Positions 46,147 to 58,636 of a stretch of DNA of 64,000 nucleotides are shown piece after piece (position 1 is the first letter of the stretch; each line of letters begins with the position of its first letter). Below the pieces are notes generated by a model that worked only from the letters and a program-made list of their open reading frames with translations, was not told the DNA's origin and searched no databases. A program made the translations under genes and the position numbers. Source of the stretch: Chamaecyparis obtusa (lineage: Eukaryota > Streptophyta > Pinopsida > Cupressales > Cupressaceae); the NCBI GenBank assembly GCA_027943335.1, contig BSBK01006441.1, positions 758,501 through 822,500 on the forward strand. The letters are read 5' to 3'.

Positions 46147-46569
46147 ATGAACGATGAGGTCTTTCAAAACAAGAGGAGAGATCTTACCGAGTCTAACAAT
46201 ACACCCATACACTTTTCTATCATGTCACAGGTCTCTGCAGTATTAGAGATCCCAAAAGACAGGTTTATGATCCTTGTTCATGAAGGTGCCATGATCATCT
46301 ACAAAGAAGATATACAATCTGCACATTACTTTGATACATATAGAGACATGCTTAATCAAAGTGAATTGGATTCTCTGAAACAATTCACCAAGGATAAAGG
46401 AATTGACATAGAGAAAGAGAATGCAAAGATTAAGGAAAGGCGAGATAATAGTGGCCCGAGTTGGGAAGATGCCTCCAATATACCTCCTATAGTGGAGCCC
46501 CCTATTGGTGCATTTGAATGCTACCATGCAAAATGCATCAATAACATAATTGGGTCATGGGACCCCTAA
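46147..46569 (+). CDS. Unidentified 140-codon ORF
   Basis: An uninterrupted frame of 140 codons in an otherwise stop-rich region. The sequence is hydrophilic with a charged helix-like stretch (YRDMLNQSELDSLKQF, then KENAKIKERRD) and ends in a proline-rich, cysteine-containing tail (NIPPIVEPPIGAF). I recognise no family. It could be a piece of a captured gene, an exon, or an accessory ORF of an unrecognised retroelement. No promoter or partner gene is evident and the start codon is only the first in-frame ATG. Confidence 0.25.
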   Translation: MNDEVFQNKRRDLTESNNTPIHFSIMSQVSAVLEIPKDRFMILVHEGAMIIYKEDIQSAHYFDTYRDMLNQSELDSLKQFTKDKGIDIEKENAKIKERRDNSGPSWEDASNIPPIVEPPIGAFECYHAKCINNIIGSWDP

Positions 46570-48359
46570 TGACTACAACTTGAACAATATGTCCTCTTTT
46601 TTGGTTTTTCCTATCAATTCTGCTATGTATATAGCCTGATAGACACACCATGTTTTGTAAATTGAATGTAAAGCAATATGGTATAATAGACCTCATAGGG
46701 TAAAGGCATAGATAGTAGTCTAAACATCTCCAATTTTAGCTTTTTTGATGGTTAGGCTCTGATACAGATTTGAAGATATTGTACTTATATATCATTCTTA
46801 AACTATTCTAATAGAAAATAAAATTTCATTATTCTCTCCACTATATTGATTAATGTTTATTACTATGTTTGGATTGTGTTGACGTTGGTAGCAAAGCTTG
46901 AATATGATGGGGCTGGCCCTTCAATTGTTCACAAGAAATGCTTGTAGGAAACCTACAATTAGAGATTTTCTACTCCTTTTTCTCGTTTGATGACCAAAAG
47001 CTTTCCTTCTCCAACTTTGTCAATTTATGAATGACAATATAAGTGTACTGGACTCATTGACTATATGTAGCCCATAACATGTTGCTATATTTGCATTTTA
47101 ATTTTTTTGTTGAGATAGATATGTTTGTAATTGTATCTGCTAAGATGCACAAATTTTGTATGCAAAAGGTGCAATAAACATGATGTTTTATGCATGAATT
47201 TATAATTTTATAAGCAAAAGAAAGATTTGACATCTTTGGAGAATTGGCAAAGATTGACAAGGAAGTAACATCATCTACTTAATAAAACTCGAAAGGTGTG
47301 TGCTTTTTTTCAACTAAAGCACATTTTTTATGGAAACAAATTAAGTGTCATTTGCATCATGAGAAAGTGTAATGGGTGTCATTATGGAAGTTTTCTTTCA
47401 ATTGTAATATTTTTAAGTATTGTTAATTTTGTATATTTGAAAAGTAAATAAGTAATTAGATTCATAAGTTTAATCTATATATTGATAATCTTCTCATCAT
47501 CACAATTTTTTGGTTAAAAATAGATATTGAAATCAAATTTTGAATAACTTGAAAGATGATATAGAATGTATGGACATTAATAAACAAAGTCACTATTAAT
47601 AAACAAAATCACTATTAAAAAAAATGATATAGAATGTGTGAATATTAATTTTGAATATTCTCCATCCTTCTTTGCTGAAAATATCTGATTTGCATTCTAT
47701 TACTTCACTTAATCTACACTTTGCTTTTATTCTGAAAATACCTTACCTCCGTTTTCACATTTGAGCTTCCACACAACTGAAACATATTCCGTGAAACATG
47801 ATTTCATATAATGCAAAAGAAAAATATCACTTTTCATCATATTCCCATCATGATGAAAATTTGTCTTACCTTTTACCATTTGCTACTTTCCACCTTGCTT
47901 GGTAAAATAGATACTTTCCCGCTTATTCTATGCACACAAAACATTACTCCCTTTTTATTTTCAACCTGTGTAAAATCAGTTTCACCTCTGTGTAAAAAAT
48001 CAATTTAATCTACATCAAGTATTGCACCATTCACCCCTTTCATTTTACATCTGACTTACATATCTTCTTGGAACTATTTTCACTTCCAAGTAAAAACTCC
48101 CCTTTCACCTCTGTCTTCACTTTTAATTGACTTACTTTCTCTTGATTCTGGCTTGGTTATTTTACCATTTTCCCCCATACAATATCATTACATTCACCAT
48201 AATCCACATCTTTACTGCTTTAATAATATTAGTGAACTTCCCAACTTTGTCATTTTATGCATACTTCAATGTTTTGCCCGATAACGACAAATATTTTACT
48301 TCTATGCAAATTATCAACATATATATTTAGTGACTCATCGATTGGCCAAATATTTACCA
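46570..48359. other. Unassigned AT-rich sequence
   Basis: No gene, terminal repeat or tandem array was recognised. A small duplication (AACAAAGTCACTATTAATAAACAAAATCACTATTAA-like) lies at about 47583-47620. Confidence 0.35.
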
Positions 48360-49340
48360 AATTAATACATTGACCCTTTGGGAGGCTACCACCGAGTGGA
48401 CTTGTTCATTAAGATACAGATAACATGCGTACCAAATGAATTTTCCCACCTCCTTCCAATTTAAAAGATATTAATGGTCCAAGTTGACCACCTTGAAACT
48501 GTTCTGAACATGCCAGCTGAAAACTAAATAAACTACATATGAAATGAGCCTGGTAAAAATAACAAATGAACTCTTAGGACCCTTAAATATTGTACTTAGG
48601 AACTTTTAGATACAAAGAACATAAGGGAATAGTTGTCTTTACATGAGTAGTAATGGGTCACAATTTAGGCTATCTGGCAAATGTGTCACTGGGTATGCAG
48701 AAAAACTGAATAAATTGAGTTTAGAATTGGCTTGGGAAAATGATCAGATGAACTCCTAAGGATCCAAAAATCTACATACAAGTTCATTTACATGCATGCA
48801 ATACAAGGTAGCATCTGAATTATCGTGATGATTGGCTGATTGGCTATTATTAATCTCCAAAGTTGGCCTTCTGATTTCTTTGGCACTGTACACCCAGCAA
48901 GCTTGAATAAATTGCAGATGGATTTAACTTGGCAAACATGTCAAATGGATTAACTAAGACCTCAAAATGCATGTAGAGGTTCTTTCTCATGTCTACAATA
49001 TAAGAGAACATTTCTTTTATCATGATGGCTAATTGGGCATGAGATATAGGCTTCCAAAGTAGGTCATTTATCTGAACATATGCAATATACAGACCTATTT
49101 TAACCCTCTCAAATTAGGTACTTGATAAATGTGTCAAATCTGATCACAAGAAGTCGCAAATGGACATTGGAGCTTAATAATAGGTGGTGATCATGAGTCC
49201 AAGGGCGGTTTAGTATGACAATCACTGGGCATCAGATTATATGCTTTCAAACTAGGCCCTTTCATGCGAATTCTTAGGGGTACACTTCAAGCCTTAGCAA
49301 AATTTCAACATGGTGTCTTAAGATTCCTTCAGAATTTGCA
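48360..49340. repeat. Ancient degenerate repeat, period about 180-200 bp
   Basis: Four diverged copies of a phrase of the type CTTGG-AAAATG-TCA-ATGAACTC-TAAG-C begin near 48550, 48728, 48928 and 49118. Each is followed by a CATG-rich stretch and a GATGGCTAATTGGGCAT-like end. Divergence is high, so the array is old. Confidence 0.45.
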
Positions 49341-51640
49341 TGCACCAACATGTAGCTTTTTGATTTTACTTTGTTGGTTCTTCAAAGTTCCTTACAACCA
49401 TCTCTTATAAATATGAAAATTTATATACAAATTTTTCTAAACTTTTATATTTTTTCTTTTTCTTTCTACATAGGTAATTAATATATAGTTAAAATTATAA
49501 AAGAAATTATTTATTTTTCTAACAAAGTAGTTAATGTAGTCAAAATAATAGATATTTTATATAAACTTGACTTGATAAAAACTTTGAAATCTGTTTTTAT
49601 CTTACAAACTCAACATAATTACCCATAAATTAATATACATGCCTCTCTTTCTTTCCAAAATTGTCAACCTATCAGCAACTCGTTGCATGCAAAATAGAAT
49701 GTGCATTTGCTAGTATAGATAGTAGACAAATATTTTAATATTTAGTGGGTTAATGGGACATTCAAGACTTTTTCTTTTTTAATTTTTTTCTCTTGTGCAT
49801 TTGAGCTATCTTTCTACGCAACAAGATAAAAAATAGTCTAATAGACAATCAACCTTTGATTTTGCTAAAATGGTGAAGTAAATGAGAGTTCACTAGCTTA
49901 AACTATCTTAAACATACACATTAGAAATCATTTTCATACCATATTTCATTGGACGATAATCAATTAGGCTTGACTTTAGTCTTTTAGGAGAGTTTAGCAT
50001 TGTCATTAATTGTTCTCTTTTGAGATTAATATGATTGGGTTGTTAGGAAATTAAGGTAGTTGACTTCATAAATTAATCTTCAGAAGAGGATTATGTAAAA
50101 ACTTTTTTAGACCTTTACAACGCTTATATTAACCTAACAAAAAGAAATATAAATAGCATGCATACCACAATACAATGATTTATGTGGGGAAAACCCTTCC
50201 AGGAGAAAAACTCTACATTTCAAAAGTCATCAAATTTATTATTCAAAAATCAACAACAGATTACAATATAATTGTAGAGAAAGCTTCTAACAGGAGTATC
50301 ACCAACCAAAGGTCTAGAGGTAACTCAACAACTATCAAACTCTTATACAAAAACTCTATCTCATGCATTATTTTATTGGTTGAGCAATATGCATAAGATC
50401 ACTAGTATTTAGTATATCTAAAATTTCACAAAGATCGAGTATAGAAATGGGGAGCATGATGATGCAGATGAATGTATCAAAAGATCCTTAGCATGTGAAG
50501 AATTAAAATACAATGACAAAGCAAATTTGTCAGATATGAAATCTATCATCCTATGGTGTAATGCTACAATGGGTCTAGGTAGTGAAGGTGAGTCTATAAT
50601 TTGTGAATTTGTTTGGTTGATAGATGAAACTAACATTGCAAAATATGAGGATTGTTGTATATTAACAGGATTGAGTGAGATACACTCTTTTAGAATCTCT
50701 AACATAGGTTCATGGAGTATCCACACACAACATATGACATGCTTTGTTTTTCATGTGTACAAATGAAACTTGGAACAAGTGCGTGTCAAAGGAGTGGGTT
50801 GACAAATGGTGTATGAGAGCTTTGAGTCCGCTTGAGACATATTAACCCCCAACATCATTGCAAATCACATAGATGGAAGCATTAGTTGACTTTGACAACT
50901 TGTATAATCTAGTGCAACTAGGTAAATTGTCCACATATAAGTAATTTCAAATTTAGTATTTTATCTTGACTATTCACTAAATTAATCTCATCATTATGCA
51001 TGTATCATTGTAGGCCATGTTTTTTTATTATTGTACCTAAATATAATGAAGAATGAATGAATTATTATTTGTCTCATTGTGTGGAGGAAAAAAAGATTAG
51101 ATCACTCTATTATAGATGGCAAAGAATTATAATACCCTATAAGAGAAGTGGTTGTTACTAGTACATGGCTCAAAAGGTATCGTATGAAGAAATATAAGTT
51201 GTGGTTGTTCAAGGATTGGGAGACACATATAAATATTTTTCATTATTCCAACCTTGTTGCATCAAACATCCATTTAATCAAATATGGAGGTAAACCATAC
51301 AATAATACTCTTTGGAAGGCTCGTGAATCAGACCATGATGTAATAATTGAGACAATAAATGAGTAGGGAAGATCCAATTGGTTTATTGGAGTGAATATAA
51401 ATGCAAAAGAATTATAATGTCAAACTTATTTGAATATATATACATATGACGTATATGTTTGTACAAATGAAATATTATATATTATTGTTGGTTTTCAATG
51501 AGTGAGATATTTATGTGCATTCTTATTATTATCATTTTTCTTACCATATGATATACAAATAAATACTTTTTCTTCCTAAATAAAAATGTATTTCACTCTT
51601 ATGTGATTGTTAGAAACAAAACCTTACCATCCATCTCTAA
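49341..51640. other. Mostly unassigned, with two coding-like fragments
   Basis: Open stretches at 50430-50766 (including MGLGSEGESIICEFVWLID) and 51148-51366 (including YGGKPYNNTLWKARESDHD) look more protein-like than the surroundings and lie on the same strand about 400 bp apart. I do not recognise either. They could be pieces of one decayed gene or element. Confidence 0.25.
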
Positions 51641-51649
51641 ATGACACAA

Positions 51650-53540
51650 AAATACTAGTATGACATACAATGCAAAAAGTGTCAAACTTTCACTGAGAGC
51701 TTCTCAGAGCTCACACCACATAGGAATGATCTATTTGAATCTATAGGGTCATGTTACCACCACCTATAGAAACCTCTCACTTTTGGAAGATTCAACCTTG
51801 TTAAACAATGTCAACAACTTTTTATTTATTGTAAAAAGTTGCAAAAGCACTTAGTTAAAAGGTGCAACATTGCATATCTTTCAAACCACTCATCATGGCC
51901 TCTAACTGTCTATGCCAAAAAATTAGGTTGGGAGGGAAAACACCAAGAATGCCTGTTTTTGGCTCCCTAAGTAACCTGAATGTTCTGGACAACTTTGTAT
52001 CTATCCATCCCCTTAAGTGCATAAAGTGAAAAAAGTGTTAAACTTTGATAGAGGGTTTCTCAACGCTAATGCCATGTAGAAATGATTTGTCGGAGGCTAC
52101 ATGGTCATGCTACCACCATCTACAAAAATCTCTCTCACTTTCAGAATTTTCAACCACATTAAAAAGTGTCAACAACTTTTCAGTTGGTACAAAAAGTTGT
52201 AAAAGCGATTAGTTAAAAGATGCAACATGTTGCGTATCTTTCAAATTGCTTGTTGTGGTCTCAAACCGTTTGTGCCAATAGTTCTAGTTGGGTAGATAAA
52301 TGTTAGGAATACCCTCATTTATCTCTCCAAGTCACATGAAAATTTTAGACCACTCTGTACCAATGCATCCCCTTAAGTGCATGAAGTGTGAAAAGGGTCA
52401 AACTTTACAAAGCATTTCTTAGAGATCACATTATGTAAGAACAATTTCTCTAAGGATTTAGGGTTGTATTAGCATTTCCTAAAAAAAATTCTCTCACTTT
52501 TAGAATATTTGACCCTATTAAAAAGCATCCAAATTTTTTTAGTTGTGAAAAATTACAAAAGCGCTAAGTCGAAAGGTGCAACATTGTGTTTCTTTCAAAC
52601 TTCTCATCGTGGCCTCAAACAACCTACACAAATATCTTTGGTTGGGTGGGTAAACATTATGAATGACCTTGTTTAGTTCACCAAGTTGCCAAAATGTTCC
52701 AAACCATTCCGTATAGGGGCATCCCCTTAAGTGCATAAAGTGCAAAAAATGTCAAACTTTGACATAGGGTTTCTCAAATCTCATGCCACATAAGAACAAT
52801 CTGTTTGAGGCTACAAGGTCATGTTACCTCTGCTACAAAAAATCTCTCACTTTTAGAAGATTCAACCTCGTTAAAAAGCATCGAAAACTTTTTAGTTGTT
52901 GTAAAAGTTGCAAAAGCATTTAGTTGAAAGGTCCATCGTTGCGTATCTTTCAAATAAAATATCAACAATTTTTCAATTGTTGCAAAAAGTTACAAAAGCA
53001 CTCAATTGAAATGTGTAGCAATATGTATCTTTAAAAACACTCATTTTTGCCTTGAAATGTCTGTAATAATAGCTTCAATTAGGCAAGTAAATGAAAAAAA
53101 TTCCCTCGTTCGACTCCCCAAGTTTCCCAAACATCACATACCACTTTGTATCGATACATCCCCTTAAGTGCACAAAGTGCAAAAAATGTCAAATTTTGAT
53201 GGAGGGTTTCTTAGAGATCATACCACATAGGAACAATATATATAAGGATACAGGGTCATGATATCACCACCTACAAAAACCTTTCTCACTTTTAGAAGAT
53301 TTGACCTTGTTAAAAAGCATAGATAATTTTTTAGTTGCAAAAAGTTGTAAAAATACTTAGTTGAAAGGTGCAATGTTGTGTATCTTTTTCACTGCTTGTT
53401 GTGGCCTCAAACCAACTATACCAATGGCTTTGGTTAGGTGGATAAATTATAAGAATGACCACATTTGGCTCCCCAACTCACCTAAACATTATATACCACT
53501 TCATATTGGTGCATCCCCTTAAGTGCATAAAGTGTGAATT
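51650..53540. repeat. Tandem satellite array, about 355-bp unit, just over five copies
   Basis: The marker CCTTAAGTGC recurs at 52011, 52371, 52725, 53162 and 53517, with spacings 360, 354, 437 and 355 bp. Each unit repeats the order AAAGTG-AAA-TGTCAAACTTT, CACCACATAGGAAC-like, TCTCTCACTTTTAGAA, AAAAGTTGCAAAAGC, GTATCTTTCAAA and TTGGTTGGGTGG-like. The 437-bp unit carries an extra copy of about 80 bp of the GTTGCAAAAAGTTACAAAAG part (about 52920-53030). Confidence 0.85.
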
Positions 53541-54697
53541 GTGCTATACTTTGAATTATTGATCTAATGAAGATTGTTGGCTTATACAAATAAGTTTAAA
53601 TATTTAATTAAAAATTATTTAATAGTATATATTTTGGTTTTGAATGGGGATTATAATCATCATCTAGGTGTTTGATGTTGAGACACATACACGCACCCAT
53701 AAGGCATGATCACACATATGAATATACTTACACAAGGTATGGATTCAAAATACACATAAGGCATGGATTGTGCACTCAAAGCATGAATTAAACATTTAGA
53801 TAATTATCAAGAACAAAACATACACATTAATAAATGTAACACATGAATTGAATCTTCATGAAGTATACACATGAATAGACATGGAACATAAGACATGACA
53901 CATACACATTAATTTACTTTAGAAAGAAGCATATATATGTGAATACATATAGTACATAAAGCATTAAGCATACATGCAAATTCACATAAGTCATGAAGCA
54001 TATATGTGAATACACATACCACATAAATCATGAAGCATACAAATTGTTGGCAAGTTAGATGTGTTGGCATTTTTGTCAACATGTCTGTGATGCAATTTGG
54101 CCAGTGGAGCAGTATGTTCTGAGGTATGGCGAGGATCGGGTACTGAAGATGAGGAGTCATGCACATCATGGGGTGATGTAGAGGTTGTATAATTGGTCCA
54201 TTTCATGTTTCAAGGGCTGACATGATGATTTGGGTGAGCTGTTAGTTCATAGATGGTGATTGGCTAGTTCACTATCTACTAGTGTATCAGAGTTACAAAG
54301 ATTGGCTTCACGCATGTACACAGGCTGAGATATTTGGTCATGCAACTAGGAATATGTTTAATACATGGTGATGTCTCTAAATTTCAAAGGGTTCATGATT
54401 TTGAGGGTCCACAATGAATTTTTAAGTATTAAAAAGGAAGGTAACAATGTTCTTAAGTTTCAACAAGAACAATATGGTGAATCCAATGATTGGGGTGGTC
54501 TTGGATGTTTATGTGTTTATTAGTGATGCCTTAGGATGTTCTTGGATTATGTTATTTATGAGTTGAAAATATACATGGATCAAGGTAATGATATTTGAAG
54601 GTAATTTCAAGTTGGTGATAATATTTCTTGTGTTCTTGGCCAACTTGATCAGTAAAACATTTTATGGGAGATCAATAAAATATCTTGTGGAAGAGTT
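53541..54697. other. Low-complexity CATAAGGCATG-type repeats, then unassigned DNA
   Basis: From about 53690 to 54050 short imperfect repeats of ACACATAAGGCATGAAGCAT and ATATGTGAATACACAT-like words alternate. From 54060 to 54697 nothing was recognised. Confidence 0.4.
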
Positions 54698-55050
54698 TGT
54701 TAGAATCATTTATTATTGTATCAAAATCTCAAACTGTCAATGCCTGATACAAATTCCAAATTTAACCTGACCCACAGGAGGTGGTTAAGCCATGTCATCA
54801 ATCTCTAAGGAGGTTCTGACCACCAAGTCAAAAATCTCCCCCTCAACTCTGACAAAGCTTTCCACACCCACTAAAGGGAGACTTGAACTCATGACCCAAG
54901 GCTCTAATACCAATTGTTGGAATCATTTTTCGTTGCATCAAAATCTTTAAATGTCAATGCTTGATACAAATGCCAGATTTAACTCGACCCATAGGAGGTA
55001 GTTAAGCCATGTCACAAATCTCCAAGGAGGTGGTGACCACCAAGTCAACA
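54698..55050 (-). mobile_element. TRIM (terminal-repeat retrotransposon in miniature), 353 bp, complete
   Basis: Two 136-bp direct repeats (54698-54833 and 54915-55050) with TG...CA ends flank an 81-bp interior. On the minus strand the order is: LTR starting TGTTGACTTGGTGG and ending GATTCCAACA; PBS TGGTATTAGAGCC (54900-54912), a tRNA-Met-type site; short interior; PPT GAGGGGGAGA (about 54835-54844); LTR. Target duplications GAGTT lie at 54693-54697 and 55051-55055. There is no coding capacity, so it must have moved using proteins from an autonomous element. The second LTR has TT instead of TG at its start. Confidence 0.88.
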
Positions 55051-58000
55051 GAGTTATGATCTCAAGGTGGTTATGAAGGATCTAAGATATGTTTAGCCAA
55101 CATGCTTTGATCAGGGTCAATGATTTTGGCGCGGTGATATGAAAATTGAAAGTTAGGGTTTTTCTGACTATGGTTGATGAATTTTTTAAGGATCTAGGGA
55201 AAAAAATATGGATGCAGATGTGTGCATTTCTTGTAGAGATAGAGTGAAGATCTATTTGAGGTGGAATCACTCATATGAAGGAGTTCGAAAGGATTTGAGT
55301 AGAGATTTGATTATGTTTCAATGGAACTACCCCAAGCATGAGATAGATTCTATTATACAATTCATAATTTTTTTGATTGTATTCAGATCCTCCATTGTAG
55401 TGGTCTTGTTTAAAGTGAAAGCCTTATTTAGGGTTGCATCCCAAGGAATTTTTAGTAGTGATCTCTAGGCAGTGTGCTTGAATGCATGCGCCTTCTTCAT
55501 TTGTAATAAGATTGTACTTATAACAAGATATTAGTCGTATTGTGGGTTCAAGCCCCACTGTGGTTTTTCCTATTTGGCTTTCCACAGTAAAAATATTTGT
55601 GTTATGTGTTAGAGATGCTTTATGGTTTGTGCATAGTTTCTTTATTCATCGTAAATCATACATAAGAATTTTATGCATAGGGGTTTCAAAGTGTATACAC
55701 CTAAAAATGGTCAAGCAAAAAATCAAAGTCAAATCATGAATTAATTGAAATCAAGGCTATTGGATTAATTAAATAAAAAATATTAATTAATTGTGCAATT
55801 GATTTTAAATCAAATTAATTATATAGTTAAATCAAATTTAATCCAACCCAATCAAGAGTACACATGGCTAAGATAAATCAATTGAATCAATTATTAATTC
55901 CTATTTTTCTCACCAACCAAATATGGAATTTAAATCAAAATGAACCAATGAGAATGAAGGAATGAGCTCACATGGATCAAAGATAAATCAATTCTACACC
56001 ACTCATCTTCGAGATACATCTTGACCGTTCATTTTGTAGATCTTTGTTCCAACCTTTGAGAACAAAATATTTACTTTGTCCCAACATTTGAAACTATTAG
56101 CTTAACTAAAAATTAATCATGATTAATCTTACTCTAGCACCAAGCCTTGGAAAAATCCATAAATAGAGGGCAAAATCAAGAGAAAATGATCCACTCTCAT
56201 AGTTGAAAACTGTATCCTCATTATAGGCATTTAGATTTGAATTCTTAAGCATATTTGAGCATATTTGAGCATAATTTGAGTTAGGATGACATAATACATC
56301 TAGCATAGATCATTAATTATCATTATAGAGTTGTCTCTAATGAATGCCAAGGTGAGAGAATTTCTTTAGCTTCTTTAGATAGAGAGAGATGAGATGATTT
56401 TGAGAGTATTTGCTTGAATTAGTTGATAATTTTTCTTTATTTTACATAATTCAAGTAGATTTCTTATTGTAATGTCTCATGAATATATTTTTCATACACA
56501 AAATAGCTCCCACCATGGGGCTCAAGGCCTCTACTAACTGAATTTGATCTTTATTTTCTAAATTGGATTTATTTGTGTTACAGATTTTAAAATTGTAGGT
56601 ACAACAACACATTTGACATAAGAAATAACGTATATACGGTGAAGTTCGACACCTTTCCATAGAGAAATAGTGCATATACTACAAAGTTTGACACATTTAC
56701 ACAGACTTTCGACATGTTTGAATAAACTTCTATCTTTTGTCTTTCATTCTTTCAACGCGTATCAAGGACCTTTATGACACATTTACTTTCTATTTCAACA
56801 CTTACTAATTCTATATCATTTAAATAGCACGTGTCAATAATGAAATAACATATTTAAATTTCTTTGTGAAACATAGTGTAAACAAAATAGTGTGTATGCT
56901 TAATTCTATAGCACATAGCTCTATTTTATTGCAAATCTTAATTTATGTCAATTTACAGATTTTAACTCTGGTTTTTTTGATGACATATCATAAAAATGTC
57001 CAAAAATTATAATTAAGAGTTCACAAGAAGGAGAGACAAGAAAAAAGGCAATTGAAAAAGGAAAACCAAATTCACTTGAACAACATTTTGGAGGATTCAA
57101 AATAAGGAGTGGAAGCATACGAAAGGTCCTTGAGGGTAATCCAAGTTTATAAAGATAAATATGTATCCTTCAATTGGGTCTTTACTCCTTAAAATAATAA
57201 GTTTTTGATCAATTTTTTTAAAAAAAGAAACTTAATTGTTTTGATTTTCTTCATGTTTGTCTTGCTTGTGTTGAACTAATGTTTGTGAAAGGGGATGCTA
57301 AGGAGCTGGAACTATAGGAACTATGTGCGTAAATGCAAAAAGAATAAAATAAAAAATGTGCCTAGCCTTTGGAAGCTTTGAAATGTGGTAATCAATTTCA
57401 ATTTTAAAATTTAGCTTAATTAGAAGCAAGTTTGAATCCTAAGTGAGGCATTAGGGATATGCTCTTCACTTCTATAGTGAATCAAACTCCTAGAAGTGCC
57501 AAACTTGAGAGTAAATCAAGTTGCATGATTATTAAGATGTCCTAAATATTAAATTAGTAAGTTAAAATATTAAATACAATTCAATTTGCACATTTAATTA
57601 ATAAAGTGAAATATGATTTTAAGTTAAAGTTGAGTTAGAAGTTGATAATTGGAAAAGTGCATATTTTATTATTAAAATTATAATTAATCATGTAAAGAGG
57701 GTTTGATAAAAACAAGGTTGAGAGTTAAGTTCTGATTTTGGATTTGCATGTTTTAGAAGCCCCAGCTGGAATAGGCTTCCTATATGAGATGTTTTTGGGT
57801 TATTATTTCATCACGTCTATTAGATTTTGGAGGAACTCTCTCGGGTGAATTTGGGAAATTATTGAAAGCTTAGAATTTTGGAGGTTGAATTTTATTCTTC
57901 TTGTCTTTGAATTCAGGCGTTGTTTGAGGTAGGGTTTGAAACTCCTTTTTTTTTGTAAAATCCTTCATTTGTAAAGATTGTTTGCTTCATGTCTAGAATT

Positions 58001-58636
58001 GTTTAAAGTGAATGAATTGAAAAAGGATTTTCTATTTTTAATCATGTTTGTTTTTGAGGAGTTTTGGAATAGTTTTGATGTCAAAAATATATGTGGTATT
58101 CTGTTGGGATTATTTGAAAACCTAGGAAGAGGTTTTAGGGAAACGCGTGAGTTTTCCCAATTAGGGTGTTTACTTAGAATTGATAGTTATTTTATCTCAA
58201 TAATTTGCATGGATATATAATTAATATATAATTGCATGTAGATAGATATATATGTAAATATGATTTTATGTGAAAGTCTTATTTAAGAAAATTAGTCTTA
58301 TTGAAAACCCTAGTCTTCATTGAATGAAAAATAATTGGAAAATTAAGAAATTGTTTATTGACTTCTTTAAATTGAAAAAAAAAGGTCTGCTAAAAGAAAA
58401 ATAATACAATATTTATTTGTAAAAAATTAATTAATTTTTTTTTATAAAAAAAATTAATATAAAATTTGGAGGGGATGAGTGTTTCCTCCCCCTATCCCCC
58501 GACAGCTCAACGCTGCTACATGATAGTTTGGCTGTCGGTGAAAGTAACGGTTGCTGTAGCACCAAAGACTGTCGTGGCAACCTCTACTGCCAATGATAGT
58601 TAGTGCTGTTTTGGCAGCTATTGTTGCCCACGACAA
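55051..58636. other. Unassigned sequence
   Basis: No gene or element was recognised. At 55542-55558 GTGGGTTCAAGCCCCAC forms a perfect tRNA T-arm (5-bp stem, TTCAAGC loop), but no D-arm or acceptor stem was found at tRNA spacing; it may be a decayed tRNA or SINE box B. A GC-richer patch at 58470-58636 adjoins the third copia. Confidence 0.35.

Noticed and set aside
55541..55560. tRNA gene
   Set aside because: Only a T-arm can be formed; no D-arm, anticodon arm or acceptor stem at the right spacing.
58454..58636. Short minus-strand ORF in a GC-richer patch
   Set aside because: No family similarity; the patch directly precedes the third copia LTR and is probably unrelated flank.
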